The notes under the pieces: generated by a model
What the model was told of the DNA's origin: nothing
What the model saw: the letters and a program-made list of their open reading frames with translations, nothing else
The model's database searches: none
Virus record (IMG/VR): IMGVR_UViG_3300023174_004685
Span: 1 to 35,337 of that record
Direction: 5' to 3' (one strand)
From: a virus
DNA length: 35,337 bases
Made by a program: the position numbers and the translations under genes
Shown here: piece by piece, positions 24,822 through 32,190 of the stretch
How positions within the stretch are numbered: the stretch's first letter is position 1
Layout of the letters: every line of letters begins with the position of its first letter

Positions 24822-25894
24822 ATTATAGATCTACGATCGCCACGACGTTTTGTGTCGAGAGTAGAACAATGTATTCCTCCTTCCCAAAACAACATATGGC
24901 GTTGCTCGCATGTATGGCATTCAATTCCGAATGTTTTTAAATATTGAAATAGTTCAGGAAGTTCCCGTCCAAATACTATGTTGTTTCGATCAATAATTAA
25001 CACATTAAGATCGAAACATACATCTTGATTATACCCTCTCCAATTGTCTAGGTATTGATCAATCCATGCTAGATTATACCTTCCACCTGCGCTAATGTAA
25101 TCTTGTTTATACTGGGCAGTGTTTGGCTTAGGGACATATTGCTCGACGTCAATAAGTTTGAGATGGCGAAGAGCCTGAGGTACCCAATTTATTCCTGCGT
25201 GTATAACTGTTTCATCGTCGATCATAATAAACCCGTGATCAATGTGACCGTAGTTATTGGCATGACAATTAGTGTTTTCTATAAAATCAAATTCCGGAAG
25301 ATTTCTTTTAATCCATTCGTAGCCTAGTGCATTTCCCGGGCCTTTGGCATTTATAATAATTTTGTCTCCTACAGGAAACATAGTAGCTGTGTGAAACAAC
25401 ACTCGATCTTTTAATTTTGTATCATATATAGATCCGTTTTCATTCCAGACATACCATAGGTCTGCCGGAGTCACAGGTACCAAGGGAGGAGCTGGTTGAC
25501 TTACCCAGTTATATCCTTGTAGGAACATATCTGCAAATATTTTGTAATAACTCAACCCATCAAAATATCTATCAGTAAGACTTGTGTATGTCTGAAGAAT
25601 AGTGTTGCCTTGCACTTTATACTGATCTCTAGGCACTGTCGGCCCCATAGGAAATTTAACATCGAACCCGCTCATGTGGATATGATCAGGATATTTCATA
25701 ACTTCAGGTCTGCAAACTCTTATGCCGCCTTTAATTAAGAAGTCGGACAGATTGTCAAAATCTTGTTTGGTTTCCTCTAATATTCGATTAAACGATGATA
25801 ACGATTTGTCGGGAAACAAATGATCTAAATCACCAGGCAGATACGAGTCTGCTACAATAACCTCTTCTAGCGGATCGTACTCTGTGAAAACCAT
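24818..25894 (-). CDS. Amidinotransferase (glycine/inosamine amidinotransferase-like)
   Basis: A 358-residue protein of the arginine:glycine amidinotransferase fold. It begins with YDPLEEVIVAD, has the central GHIDHGF His region, and ends with WEGGIHC343STLDTKRRG, where Cys343 is the nucleophile that carries the amidino group. It would move an amidino group from arginine to an amine, making a guanidino compound. It overlaps the aminotransferase gene upstream by 28 nt, which suggests that the aminotransferase makes the acceptor amine. Confidence 0.8.
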   Translation of the reverse strand: MVFTEYDPLEEVIVADSYLPGDLDHLFPDKSLSSFNRILEETKQDFDNLSDFLIKGGIRVCRPEVMKYPDHIHMSGFDVKFPMGPTVPRDQYKVQGNTILQTYTSLTDRYFDGLSYYKIFADMFLQGYNWVSQPAPPLVPVTPADLWYVWNENGSIYDTKLKDRVLFHTATMFPVGDKIIINAKGPGNALGYEWIKRNLPEFDFIENTNCHANNYGHIDHGFIMIDDETVIHAGINWVPQALRHLKLIDVEQYVPKPNTAQYKQDYISAGGRYNLAWIDQYLDNWRGYNQDVCFDLNVLIIDRNNIVFGRELPELFQYLKTFGIECHTCEQRHMLFWEGGIHCSTLDTKRRGDRRSII

Positions 25895-26997
25895 CTTAAA
25901 TTATCCTTTAATACATCAAAATATTCTTCAGTAGCATTTACTGGAATTATATAAAAAATCTTTTCGTGGCCGTTGGAAACTTTAAAGTGTAGGCCAAAGT
26001 TACTCTTAATTTTGTAGTCGCTGTTTTCAAATACTGCTGTGGCTTTTTTTACTAGTTCGTCGTGATTGACTAATAGATTGTCTCTCTCTAAAATATCTAA
26101 ATATTTCATAGCACTAGCAATACCTGCTAGACTAAAGCAGTAGGTAAATCCGTGTTCCCATCTAAAATCTTTTGGAAGAGAATCCTCGATTCGTTTGTTG
26201 TATAATAACATGCTCAATGGAAAAAATCCTGCAGTTATTGCTTTGCCCATCGTAGAAATATCGGGTTCTATATTAAAATTCTTCCAACCAACATAATTTC
26301 CAGTTTTACCACCGCCCATAAATATGTCATCAATAATTATTAACACATCGTATTGTTGTCGTATTCGATCTAACCTTTCCCAAAACTCAGGACTTGGCGG
26401 AATCATATCTGCACCGTAGGCACAGGTTTCGATCATTATAGCGGCTACAGAATTCCAATCAACGCAATCATCGGTAAAATCTCTAGGTATACGTTTTACT
26501 GATTGATACGGGTCCATGGTATAAAAAGGTTTATCCATAAAGTTATCATGACCCACACTCATGGTTAACCAAGTACTGCCGTGATAGCTTTTTTCAAAAC
26601 CTACAATAATTTTTTTGTGATGATTGCCTTTTTGATAGTGATAAGCACTTGCTAATTTAATTGCACCTTCGTTGGCATCAGAACCACTGAGTGAGAAAAA
26701 TTGTTTCATTCCAGTTAATTTATAAATTCTTTCAGAGAACTCAAAACTAATATGATTTAATCTAATATCGTAAGTTCTTGGCATGAAAGGTTCTGCTATC
26801 TCTGGCTTATTATTTTTAACAACTTCTGTGACAAAATCTATAATTTCTTCATTTTCATAACCCAGTACAAAACATCCATAATGCAATATAGGATCAATCA
26901 TTTTCATGCCATTTCTTACATCACCGTATTTCCATCGAGGCAAGGGCAGTTCAACTTGCTGTTGTTGTATGTTTGGTATCAGTCCTTGATATTTCAT
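25867..26997 (-). CDS. Class III PLP-dependent aminotransferase
   Basis: A 376-residue protein with SGSDANEGAIKLA (104-116, phosphate site), SYHGSTW (137-143), IIIDDI (221-225, with the Asp that pairs with the pyridine nitrogen) and MGK252AITAGFFP with the Schiff-base lysine. Family length is about 420, so it is slightly short but complete. It is of the glutamate-1-semialdehyde aminomutase / omega-aminotransferase type. It is coupled to the oxygenase upstream (4-nt overlap) and the amidinotransferase downstream. Confidence 0.85.
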   Translation of the reverse strand: MKYQGLIPNIQQQQVELPLPRWKYGDVRNGMKMIDPILHYGCFVLGYENEEIIDFVTEVVKNNKPEIAEPFMPRTYDIRLNHISFEFSERIYKLTGMKQFFSLSGSDANEGAIKLASAYHYQKGNHHKKIIVGFEKSYHGSTWLTMSVGHDNFMDKPFYTMDPYQSVKRIPRDFTDDCVDWNSVAAIMIETCAYGADMIPPSPEFWERLDRIRQQYDVLIIIDDIFMGGGKTGNYVGWKNFNIEPDISTMGKAITAGFFPLSMLLYNKRIEDSLPKDFRWEHGFTYCFSLAGIASAMKYLDILERDNLLVNHDELVKKATAVFENSDYKIKSNFGLHFKVSNGHEKIFYIIPVNATEEYFDVLKDNLRWFSQSTIR

Positions 26998-27620
26998 TTT
27001 AATTCCAAATCTATATAATCTTTAAATATTTCAAGGGCTCTTTGAAAAGTTATCATTTGTCTATTTTCCAATAATGTAAAACATAAAGTCCACCGATGTT
27101 CGGTCGGTGACGGATTCCATGTAGTGTGTAATTGACTAATATTAAGTAGACTAGGTCGGTCTATTACCGCTTCATAAACTAAATCACCATCATCCCAATC
27201 AGCAAACAGAACATAATCAATATCTATATCAGGTATGATGCCTGCATCATAGAATTTTTTATTAGATTCGCCTGTACCAAAATGATGTTTTTTTAATTTA
27301 GATTCGTCTTTGATCTTATACCATCTGGTCGTGCTATCTAATGGTCCCCACGTAAAATTTAATTTAGCAATATCATGAGTGCCGGGCATGTAACTGGTAT
27401 CAGAATGAAGAGGAACTCGACCACCGTTGGGTTTAGTATAAAAAGCCTCTAATACATTAGAGATTGTTAGTCCGTGACTTTCGACCCATGTTTTAAAAGG
27501 TTTATAAATATCTTCCTTGTTCATTAAAACATTATAGTTATCTGCAGGAAAATTGAATCTTTCTGGTTTGGGGTATGTAAAAGGAAGTTTTAAATATCTA
27601 TGATAAACATTGTTACGCAT
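26994..27620 (-). CDS. 2OG-Fe(II) oxygenase-like protein
   Basis: A 208-residue protein with GGRVPLH72SD74TSYMPG, distal H165 (SQLHTTWNPS) and R176 (HRWTLCFTLL). This is a full iron and 2-oxoglutarate ligand set. It leads the three-gene minus-strand operon oxygenase - aminotransferase - amidinotransferase, and has a perfect late octamer 7 nt before its ATG. Confidence 0.75.
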   Translation of the reverse strand: MRNNVYHRYLKLPFTYPKPERFNFPADNYNVLMNKEDIYKPFKTWVESHGLTISNVLEAFYTKPNGGRVPLHSDTSYMPGTHDIAKLNFTWGPLDSTTRWYKIKDESKLKKHHFGTGESNKKFYDAGIIPDIDIDYVLFADWDDGDLVYEAVIDRPSLLNISQLHTTWNPSPTEHRWTLCFTLLENRQMITFQRALEIFKDYIDLELK

Positions 27621-27627
27621 TGTGGAA

Positions 27628-27635
27628 TATTTATA
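27628..27635 (-). promoter_or_regulatory. T4-type late promoter octamer, perfect match
   Basis: TATAAATA on the minus strand, 7 nt before the ATG at 27620, so the predicted transcript has a leader of about 2 nt. Confidence 0.7.
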
Positions 27636-27668
27636 GCATTCATCTTAGCCGATGAGTTTTTTTGAATC

Positions 27669-27696
27669 AAAAAAAATCCACAAACAAGTTGTGGAC
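27669..27696 (-). terminator. Rho-independent terminator after the tail-fibre gene
   Basis: A perfect 7-bp hairpin (TCCACAA/TTGTGGA, 5-nt loop, 27677-27695) is followed on the minus strand by a run of eight T. It lies about 20 nt past the tail-fibre stop and separates that gene from the enzyme block. Confidence 0.8.
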
Positions 27697-27715
27697 TTTT
27701 TGAATATTAGGTATC

Positions 27716-28861
27716 TTAGTGTAGTGCTACCCAGCTAGTGCCGTCATATACTACAGCCTTGTTAGTTACAGCTGGACTAGTGCCAGCAGTCATGAATACC
27801 ATCATTCCTTTTACAGGGGCAGCAATAGCTGATGTGCGAGCGGCATCGTTAGCATAAACTGCGAGCTGTGTATACTTACTAGCAACAAACGCATTTGCGG
27901 TTACAACACCTGCAGAATTGAGAATTAATGCATCTGCCTCAGCAGCGCCTGAGTCAGTAGAAGCAGAGATAATTGCTTTGGATTTAATAAAACTTCCGCC
28001 GGCGATAACCGCAGTTGGGTCAACTAAAAATCCAAACGTTCCGGCAAGGGCTGTGGTTGTAGTATTAGAATATGCGTTAATTATCACTCCGCCTAGTTCG
28101 TCGCCTGCCTGTACTGCTGCTGGAGAACTCAGGGTTCCTCTGCCCATCACTAAACTAATAAACTTTCCATTTACCCCAGTTATTGGCTGTTGAATTTGTA
28201 AATTACTACTTAAATTTAAATTTAAAGCTAAAGGGTCTGCTGATGTACCCATGCTAAATGTTGTCAACGAAGTAAGACTAGTTGAATTTATAGTTGTATT
28301 ACCAGTGTCGATCGTACCGTAAAAAATTCTGTCAATTGCGTCAACTAACAGACTTGAATCATCAGCAAATACTGAACCTTTGATATCACCAGTATGGAAC
28401 CCTGCTGTACTACCCGTAACGTTGCCGGTTAAATTACCCGTAACATTACCTGTTAAATTACCTGTAACGTTACCTGTTAATGTACCTATATGCTGGCCTC
28501 TGAGTACTCCGTCTACAGCATCTACTAACAGCGTGGAATCGTCAGCAAAAATAGAACCCTTGAAAGATGTTGCCCCAATAGTTCCTTGATAATTAGCTAG
28601 ATCAACCACAGCATTTAAACTAGCAGATGCATCATTGTATGTGAAGGTTATCCCAGTGTGTGTGCCGTTGCTAAAAAGTTGAGCGGTGGCATCTTGTGCA
28701 TCTTCATTGGTATACCCTGTGATTTGAACACCGCCTAATGTAGAGCCGTTTCCTACATATAATCTCTGTGCGTTGGTCACATACAGCAGCTCACCTTGAG
28801 CCAGCGGCTGTGTCATCGCTAATCTTTCAGCATCTGTGCCCCTGCGAATCTGTAATGGCAT
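27716..28861 (-). CDS. Phage tail-fibre / receptor-binding type protein
   Basis: A 381-residue protein. The N-terminus MPLQIRRGTDAERLAM, then GELLYVTNAQRLYVGNGST, is the phage tail-fibre N-terminal domain common in T4-like marine phages. Residues about 128-148 are a TGN(V/L) repeat, and two near-identical segments (GSIFADDSTLLVDAVD and GSVFADDSSLLVDAID) flank it, so part of the shaft arose by duplication. The C-terminus is Thr/Ala/Gly-rich. It has a good leader with CCAGGAG 9 nt before the ATG and its own late promoter. Confidence 0.8.
   Translation of the reverse strand: MPLQIRRGTDAERLAMTQPLAQGELLYVTNAQRLYVGNGSTLGGVQITGYTNEDAQDATAQLFSNGTHTGITFTYNDASASLNAVVDLANYQGTIGATSFKGSIFADDSTLLVDAVDGVLRGQHIGTLTGNVTGNLTGNVTGNLTGNVTGSTAGFHTGDIKGSVFADDSSLLVDAIDRIFYGTIDTGNTTINSTSLTSLTTFSMGTSADPLALNLNLSSNLQIQQPITGVNGKFISLVMGRGTLSSPAAVQAGDELGGVIINAYSNTTTTALAGTFGFLVDPTAVIAGGSFIKSKAIISASTDSGAAEADALILNSAGVVTANAFVASKYTQLAVYANDAARTSAIAAPVKGMMVFMTAGTSPAVTNKAVVYDGTSWVALH
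28331..28560. repeat. Internal repeats of the tail-fibre gene
   Basis: Three tandem 24-nt units occupy 28416-28439, 28440-28463 and 28464-28487, encoding the TGNV-TGNL repeat. On either side lie two imperfect 50-nt direct copies (28331-28380 and 28511-28560), encoding the duplicated FADDS-LLVDA segments. Such repeats allow length change by recombination. Confidence 0.8.
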
Positions 28862-28895
28862 ATTTTTCTACTCCTGGAATTTTTCCTACCACAAG

Positions 28896-28903
28896 TATTT
28901 ATG
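28896..28903 (-). promoter_or_regulatory. Late octamer CATAAATA before the tail-fibre gene
   Basis: Seven of eight match to TATAAATA. Here the predicted leader is about 29 nt and holds a clear Shine-Dalgarno sequence, the normal T4-like arrangement. Confidence 0.7.
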
Positions 28904-28930
28904 CCGCAGATATAAGAACATAGAGTCAAA

Positions 28931-28956
28931 AAAATAGCACCCTAAGGTGCTATTTT
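28931..28956 (-). terminator. Strong rho-independent terminator
   Basis: A perfect 11-bp stem (AAAATAGCACC/GGTGCTATTTT, loop CTAA) followed on the minus strand by seven T. A second GC-rich hairpin (AGCGCC/GGCGCT, 28970-28989) lies just before it. It ends the transcript of the metallophosphoesterase gene. Confidence 0.85.
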
Positions 28957-29005
28957 ACCCTCATTTATAAGCGCCTTAGGGCTGGCGCTAACATAGGACT
29001 ATGTC

Positions 29006-29596
29006 CTAATCTGCTGTAGGCCCGTTACCGTTTTTAAACCCTATGCTGCCGCCTTCTGCTTCAATACGTGCAATAACGTCTTCAAACAAAATAGGAGCAA
29101 AATCAGGGGTCTGTTCCACGCAAACACAGTGATAACGAGTATCTACAATGTCAGTGATCTTACCACCAAACCCTGGTAACATAACACGGTTGGCATGTGT
29201 ATGCCCGTGTATGTTAACTCCAAAACGACCCAACGATTCCGGGTGTAAAGGAATATGGCTTAAAATCATTCCGTTCATAACGTGATATGCCCGTAATTCC
29301 CTAAAGTGTTCGCGGTAGTCGTCATCACGGAAGATATCGTGGTTACCACGGATCAACACCTTGTCACCGTTTAACCTACGCATGATGCCCAAGGCTTTGC
29401 GGTTGATAACAACGTCACCCAAGTGGTAGACCTTGTCAGTGGGCTTTACCCGTTCGTTCCAGGCCTTGACCATGGCTTCGTCCATTTCTTCAGCAGAGTC
29501 CCATGGGCGAAGTTTTGTAACTCCGTCGTTGCGTGTGAAGCGGCAAACACCGGTGTGTCCAAAGTGCGTATCGCTTACTAAAAATACACTAGGCAT
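29006..29596 (-). CDS. Calcineurin-like metallophosphoesterase
   Basis: A 196-residue protein with the metal-binding motifs SD9TH11, HLGDVV, RGNHD, and GHTH near the C-terminus. This is a complete two-metal site of small bacterial and phage phosphoesterases that cleave phosphodiesters or phosphomonoesters. The start is marked by AAAGGAG 7 nt before the ATG. It follows the 66-residue gene by 15 nt in the same transcript. Confidence 0.88.
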   Translation of the reverse strand: MPSVFLVSDTHFGHTGVCRFTRNDGVTKLRPWDSAEEMDEAMVKAWNERVKPTDKVYHLGDVVINRKALGIMRRLNGDKVLIRGNHDIFRDDDYREHFRELRAYHVMNGMILSHIPLHPESLGRFGVNIHGHTHANRVMLPGFGGKITDIVDTRYHCVCVEQTPDFAPILFEDVIARIEAEGGSIGFKNGNGPTAD

Positions 29597-29611
29597 AATG
29601 CTCTCCTTTCT

Positions 29612-29812
29612 TTAAATTCTACGTTTTTTCCAGGTGTAGTCAACACCGTCTGGGCATTTTCCCTCAACAATGCTGTCTGCTCCAAATAGTCCTACTATTT
29701 CCATTCCGTTAACTGTGATAGTAACGAACTCATTTACATGCTTGGCCCAAGTCATTGCTAGGTCTAGGGTTTCAAATTCTTTTGTTTTTGTTTTGCTTTT
29801 TACTTGTATCAT
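29612..29812 (-). CDS. Small hypothetical protein (66 aa)
   Basis: MIQVKSKTKTKEFETLDLA..., a short alpha/beta protein with a Lys/Arg end, not recognised. A longer in-frame ATG at 29857 would start inside the upstream terminator, so I use 29812. A consensus sigma70 promoter puts the transcription start within a base or two of this ATG, and there is no Shine-Dalgarno sequence, so translation is probably leaderless. Confidence 0.65.
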   Translation of the reverse strand: MIQVKSKTKTKEFETLDLAMTWAKHVNEFVTITVNGMEIVGLFGADSIVEGKCPDGVDYTWKKRRI

Positions 29813-29818
29813 ACCATT

Positions 29819-29847
29819 ATTATAACGCCAAAAAGAAACCCCGTCAA
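29819..29847 (-). promoter_or_regulatory. Sigma70 promoter TTGACG-17-TATAAT
   Basis: The -35 is at 29842-29847 and the -10 at 29819-29824 with a 17-nt spacer. The predicted start is at about 29812, on the ATG. The -35 lies in the 3' arm of the terminator hairpin at 29838-29863. Confidence 0.75.
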
Positions 29848-29863
29848 CCAAAATCAACGGGGT
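29838..29863 (-). terminator. Rho-independent terminator overlapping a promoter
   Basis: A 7-bp stem ACCCCGT/ACGGGGT with a 12-nt loop, followed on the minus strand by TTTCTTTTT. It ends the SprT-infA-phosphatase operon 19 nt after the last stop. Confidence 0.75.
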
Positions 29864-29881
29864 GTTGTAGAAATGCCACAG

Positions 29882-30073
29882 TTACCAATTATCTACACCA
29901 CGCACTTCGATTGATATTGTAGCAGGATGATCTGCTATTTCTGTTTCGTAGGTGAATGTAAGAACACTGCCAATACCAGAAGCATTTGTCTGTTCCAGTG
30001 TAAAGTACTCTGTGCCCACTTCTTCACAGATTTTTTTAATTTTGTTCAATTCAAATATATTTAAGTTAATCAT
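29882..30073 (-). CDS. Small hypothetical protein (63 aa)
   Basis: A 63-residue acidic protein (MINLNIFELNKIKKICEEVG...), not recognised. Its ATG overlaps the stop of the phosphatase gene by 4 nt, so it is translationally coupled, and a terminator follows it. The overlap and operon place support a real gene. Confidence 0.65.
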   Translation of the reverse strand: MINLNIFELNKIKKICEEVGTEYFTLEQTNASGIGSVLTFTYETEIADHPATISIEVRGVDNW

Positions 30074-30633
30074 ACATCACCTTCTTTGATTCTACGAGCT
30101 CTACGCTCGGCAGCTAGAGTAAAGACCTTTTCGTTGTCGTTGGTCCAATCTATGGTCTTAGCAGGAATAACTATACCAGAAGGCAAAGTAACTCCGTTGA
30201 TACTGTGAGGTTCTTGCTCATCGTAGGTCCAACCCAGGGCCTTCATCATGCGATGCTTGACTAATAGGTTAGGACTGCGGAATGCTTCAGTATCGTCAAA
30301 GCCCAGCATGACGCCAATTTCGCAGACCGCCCCGCTGCGACAAACGCCAGCATGACAATGCACAACAACGTTCATGCGATTTTCTAATGCGTGTTGCAAT
30401 AGTCGAACTAGCTCATTGGCCTGCTCCTGGCTACAGCGCATGGCTTCGTCTAAGCATTCGTCTTTGGCTTCTATGTCCAAGAACTGAAATTGGTGAACTT
30501 CTTTGAATGTGTGCAAAGGAATGGGGAAATCACCAGGCGGATCACAGATTTGGATCAGCATGGAATTTGGACCTGCATCGATGTGAAACCCTTTGCGGAT
30601 ATCACTGAGTGCTACGTTTTGAATCCATGGCAT
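30070..30633 (-). CDS. Protein tyrosine / dual-specificity phosphatase
   Basis: A 187-residue protein with the signature HC93HAGVCR99S of Cys-dependent phosphatases (HCxxGxxRS/T). The preceding D58 region may hold the general acid. The C-terminal tail is basic. It could remove phosphate from host or phage proteins, or from a small molecule. An AAGGA sequence lies 9 nt before the ATG. It is 11 nt downstream of infA. Confidence 0.85.
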   Translation of the reverse strand: MPWIQNVALSDIRKGFHIDAGPNSMLIQICDPPGDFPIPLHTFKEVHQFQFLDIEAKDECLDEAMRCSQEQANELVRLLQHALENRMNVVVHCHAGVCRSGAVCEIGVMLGFDDTEAFRSPNLLVKHRMMKALGWTYDEQEPHSINGVTLPSGIVIPAKTIDWTNDNEKVFTLAAERRARRIKEGDV

Positions 30634-30644
30634 GATATTTTTCC

Positions 30645-30863
30645 TTACAATCTATATGTTACACGACCTTTGGTAAGATCGTATGGGCTTACTTCAATTT
30701 TAACACGATCGCCTAAGATAATTTTTATCTTATGCTGTTTTAACTTGCCGCTGGTGTAGCAGGTAAGAATATTAGGTAGATTATCTACCTTGACCCTGAA
30801 CATATTGCCAGGCAGTACTTCTTCAATAGCACCAGTTAATTCTATAAGATCACTTTTTGACAT
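30645..30863 (-). CDS. infA: Translation initiation factor IF-1
   Basis: A 72-residue protein, exactly the length of E. coli IF-1, with the OB-fold landmarks [26 protein letters not shown] and [15 protein letters not shown]-1 binds the 30S A site during initiation and helps select initiator tRNA. The start MSKSDLIEL overlaps the end of the SprT-like gene by 14 nt; a start 24 nt upstream is possible but exceeds family length. A phage copy is unusual and fits with the fMet-type tRNA 1.6 kb away. Confidence 0.92.
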   Translation of the reverse strand: MSKSDLIELTGAIEEVLPGNMFRVKVDNLPNILTCYTSGKLKQHKIKIILGDRVKIEVSPYDLTKGRVTYRL

Positions 30864-31311
30864 GTTTCTTTGATTTCTTTTGGGCATCTGCCTTGTCTAT
30901 GATTTGGAACACTTTATTGGCCAATACTCGTTCTTTACTAAATGCTTCTACTTCCCAGGGAAGATCGTAGTAGTGTCCGCGGAATTTCTTTCCCATCCAA
31001 AATCTACTGTTGAGATTCTTTCCATGTGTAATCTGTCCACGAGCATACTGCTTGACATGCACCATTTCGTGTGCCAGAGCAATGATCAGTCTTTCTATGT
31101 CAAGAGCAGTATCTATGCTCATACCTATCACAGTTGGCCCTAATTTAAATACACTGCCTCGGATACCGTCTCTAACACTCATTCCTCTTTCAGGAACCAC
31201 TATCAGTGAATACCGACTATTCTGTAATTTCAATTCATTTCGAAAAACTTGTAGACAGGTTTCAACCAACAATTTGCTGGCGCTTTTCCTTGCCATAACT
31301 TGAATATCCAT
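30850..31311 (-). CDS. SprT-like zinc metalloprotease-type protein
   Basis: A 153-residue protein with the zinc motif H81EMVH85 in [12 protein letters not shown], a possible third ligand at H96, and a basic tail. SprT/Spartan-like domains cleave DNA-bound proteins; phage homologues are common but their targets are not known. The start is strongly marked: AAGGAG 6 nt before the ATG, with a perfect sigma70 promoter upstream. It is the first gene of the operon SprT - infA - phosphatase - 63-aa protein. Confidence 0.8.
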   Translation of the reverse strand: MDIQVMARKSASKLLVETCLQVFRNELKLQNSRYSLIVVPERGMSVRDGIRGSVFKLGPTVIGMSIDTALDIERLIIALAHEMVHVKQYARGQITHGKNLNSRFWMGKKFRGHYYDLPWEVEAFSKERVLANKVFQIIDKADAQKKSKKHVKK

Positions 31312-31334
31312 AAGAGCTCCTTGTGTATTGCTTA

Positions 31335-31363
31335 ATTATACAGTCTTATTTGAATATTGTCAA
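31335..31363 (-). promoter_or_regulatory. Perfect sigma70 promoter TTGACA-17-TATAAT
   Basis: The -35 is at 31358-31363 and the -10 at 31335-31340 with a 17-nt spacer. The predicted start at about 31328 gives a 17-nt leader with AAGGAG. It lies just after the 3' end of tRNA-Thr. Confidence 0.85.
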
Positions 31364-31364
31364 G

Positions 31365-31438
31365 TGGTGCTCCAATCAAGAATCGAACTTGAAATACATC
31401 CTTACCAAGGATGCGTTATGCCATTTAACTATAGGAGC
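31365..31438 (-). tRNA. tRNA-Thr (anticodon GGT), CCA encoded
   Basis: Acceptor GCTCCTA/TTGGAGC with one T-T mismatch, anticodon stem CATCC/GGATG with loop TTGGTAA, and T arm TCAAG-TTCGATT-CTTGA. CCA is encoded. The first 14 nt overlap the end of the oxygenase gene upstream. Confidence 0.85.
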
Positions 31439-32003
31439 ATTCTATATCTGCTGCCAATACGAATCGATATTGGTTACTCTGCACGATGCCTGGACGATGC
31501 CATGTGTCACTAGGGTAAATGATCCAATGCCCTACTGTAGGCGTAATGAAATACTTGCCATCCTGCTCTGCACCATTAGGTGCTATCTCTGTACCGCAGT
31601 AGTCTCGATCCTTGACATCATTGGGAATATGCAGATAGTATATTCCGCTGAACATTTTACTATTGGGATTTTTCGGATGCCAGTGATGGTGCCACAGCGT
31701 TTCGCGATCTTCGGCACTCTGGAGATTGGTCATAAAACTCCAAGCCATCATTTCAGAGACCTTTACTTCACGGCCTAGATACATGAATAGGCTGAACATA
31801 AAGCTCATGCGATATTTCAACCATACAGGTTCCGGTCTAGAAAAAATATTTTCTTTGGTTTGAAACTTGGGACTGTTTGTAAAGTAATTACCGTCGGCAA
31901 TGATGCTTTTGATAATATGGCAGGCAGCTGCATCATCTTGTTCAGTGATAACACTTCTGAAATTGAATTTACGTACAAGTTCTGTTTGATCTACTGCTTG
32001 CAT
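31425..32003 (-). CDS. 2OG-Fe(II) oxygenase-like protein, HxH variant
   Basis: A 192-residue protein of the phage oxygenase family with TLWHHH107WH109PKN, SGIYYLHIP, the distal H169 (SDTWHRPG) and R180 (NQYRFVLAADIE). The first site reads H-x-H, as in the protein at 23421. It stands alone between tRNA-Gly and tRNA-Thr, outside the main enzyme block. Its last codons run into the tRNA-Thr gene. Confidence 0.75.
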   Translation of the reverse strand: MQAVDQTELVRKFNFRSVITEQDDAAACHIIKSIIADGNYFTNSPKFQTKENIFSRPEPVWLKYRMSFMFSLFMYLGREVKVSEMMAWSFMTNLQSAEDRETLWHHHWHPKNPNSKMFSGIYYLHIPNDVKDRDYCGTEIAPNGAEQDGKYFITPTVGHWIIYPSDTWHRPGIVQSNQYRFVLAADIECSYS

Positions 32004-32011
32004 GGTATCCT

Positions 32012-32085
32012 TGGAGCGGGATAAGAGAATCGAACTCTTGACCGAAGATTGGAAATCTGCTGTTTTACCATTAAACTAATCCCGC
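32012..32085 (-). tRNA. tRNA-Gly (anticodon TCC), CCA encoded
   Basis: Acceptor GCGGGAT/ATCCCGC, anticodon loop TTTCCAA, T arm AGAG-TTCGATT-CTCT, discriminator T then CCA. One C-T mismatch in the anticodon stem. Confidence 0.9.
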
Positions 32086-32110
32086 ATTGTCTTTACTTAT
32101 CAACTAGCCT

Positions 32111-32187
32111 TGGTCGGAGTACAAGGATTCGAACCTTGGACCCCCTGGTCCCAAACCAGGTGCGCTACCAGACTGCGCTACACTCCG
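32111..32187 (-). tRNA. tRNA-Pro (anticodon TGG), CCA encoded
   Basis: Acceptor CGGAGTG/TACTCCG, anticodon stem CCTGG/CCAGG with loop TTTGGGA, T arm CAAGG-TTCGAAT-CCTTG. It begins 3 nt after the stop of the omega-like gene. Confidence 0.93.
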
Positions 32188-32190
32188 AAT

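Noticed and set aside
28416-28487. Tandem 24-nt repeats considered as a CRISPR-like array
   Set aside because: The units are contiguous with no spacers and lie in frame inside the tail-fibre gene.
31323-31778. Plus-strand open frames opposite tRNA-Thr and the oxygenase gene
   Set aside because: They are antisense to a clear oxygenase gene, promoter and tRNA and have no recognisable product.
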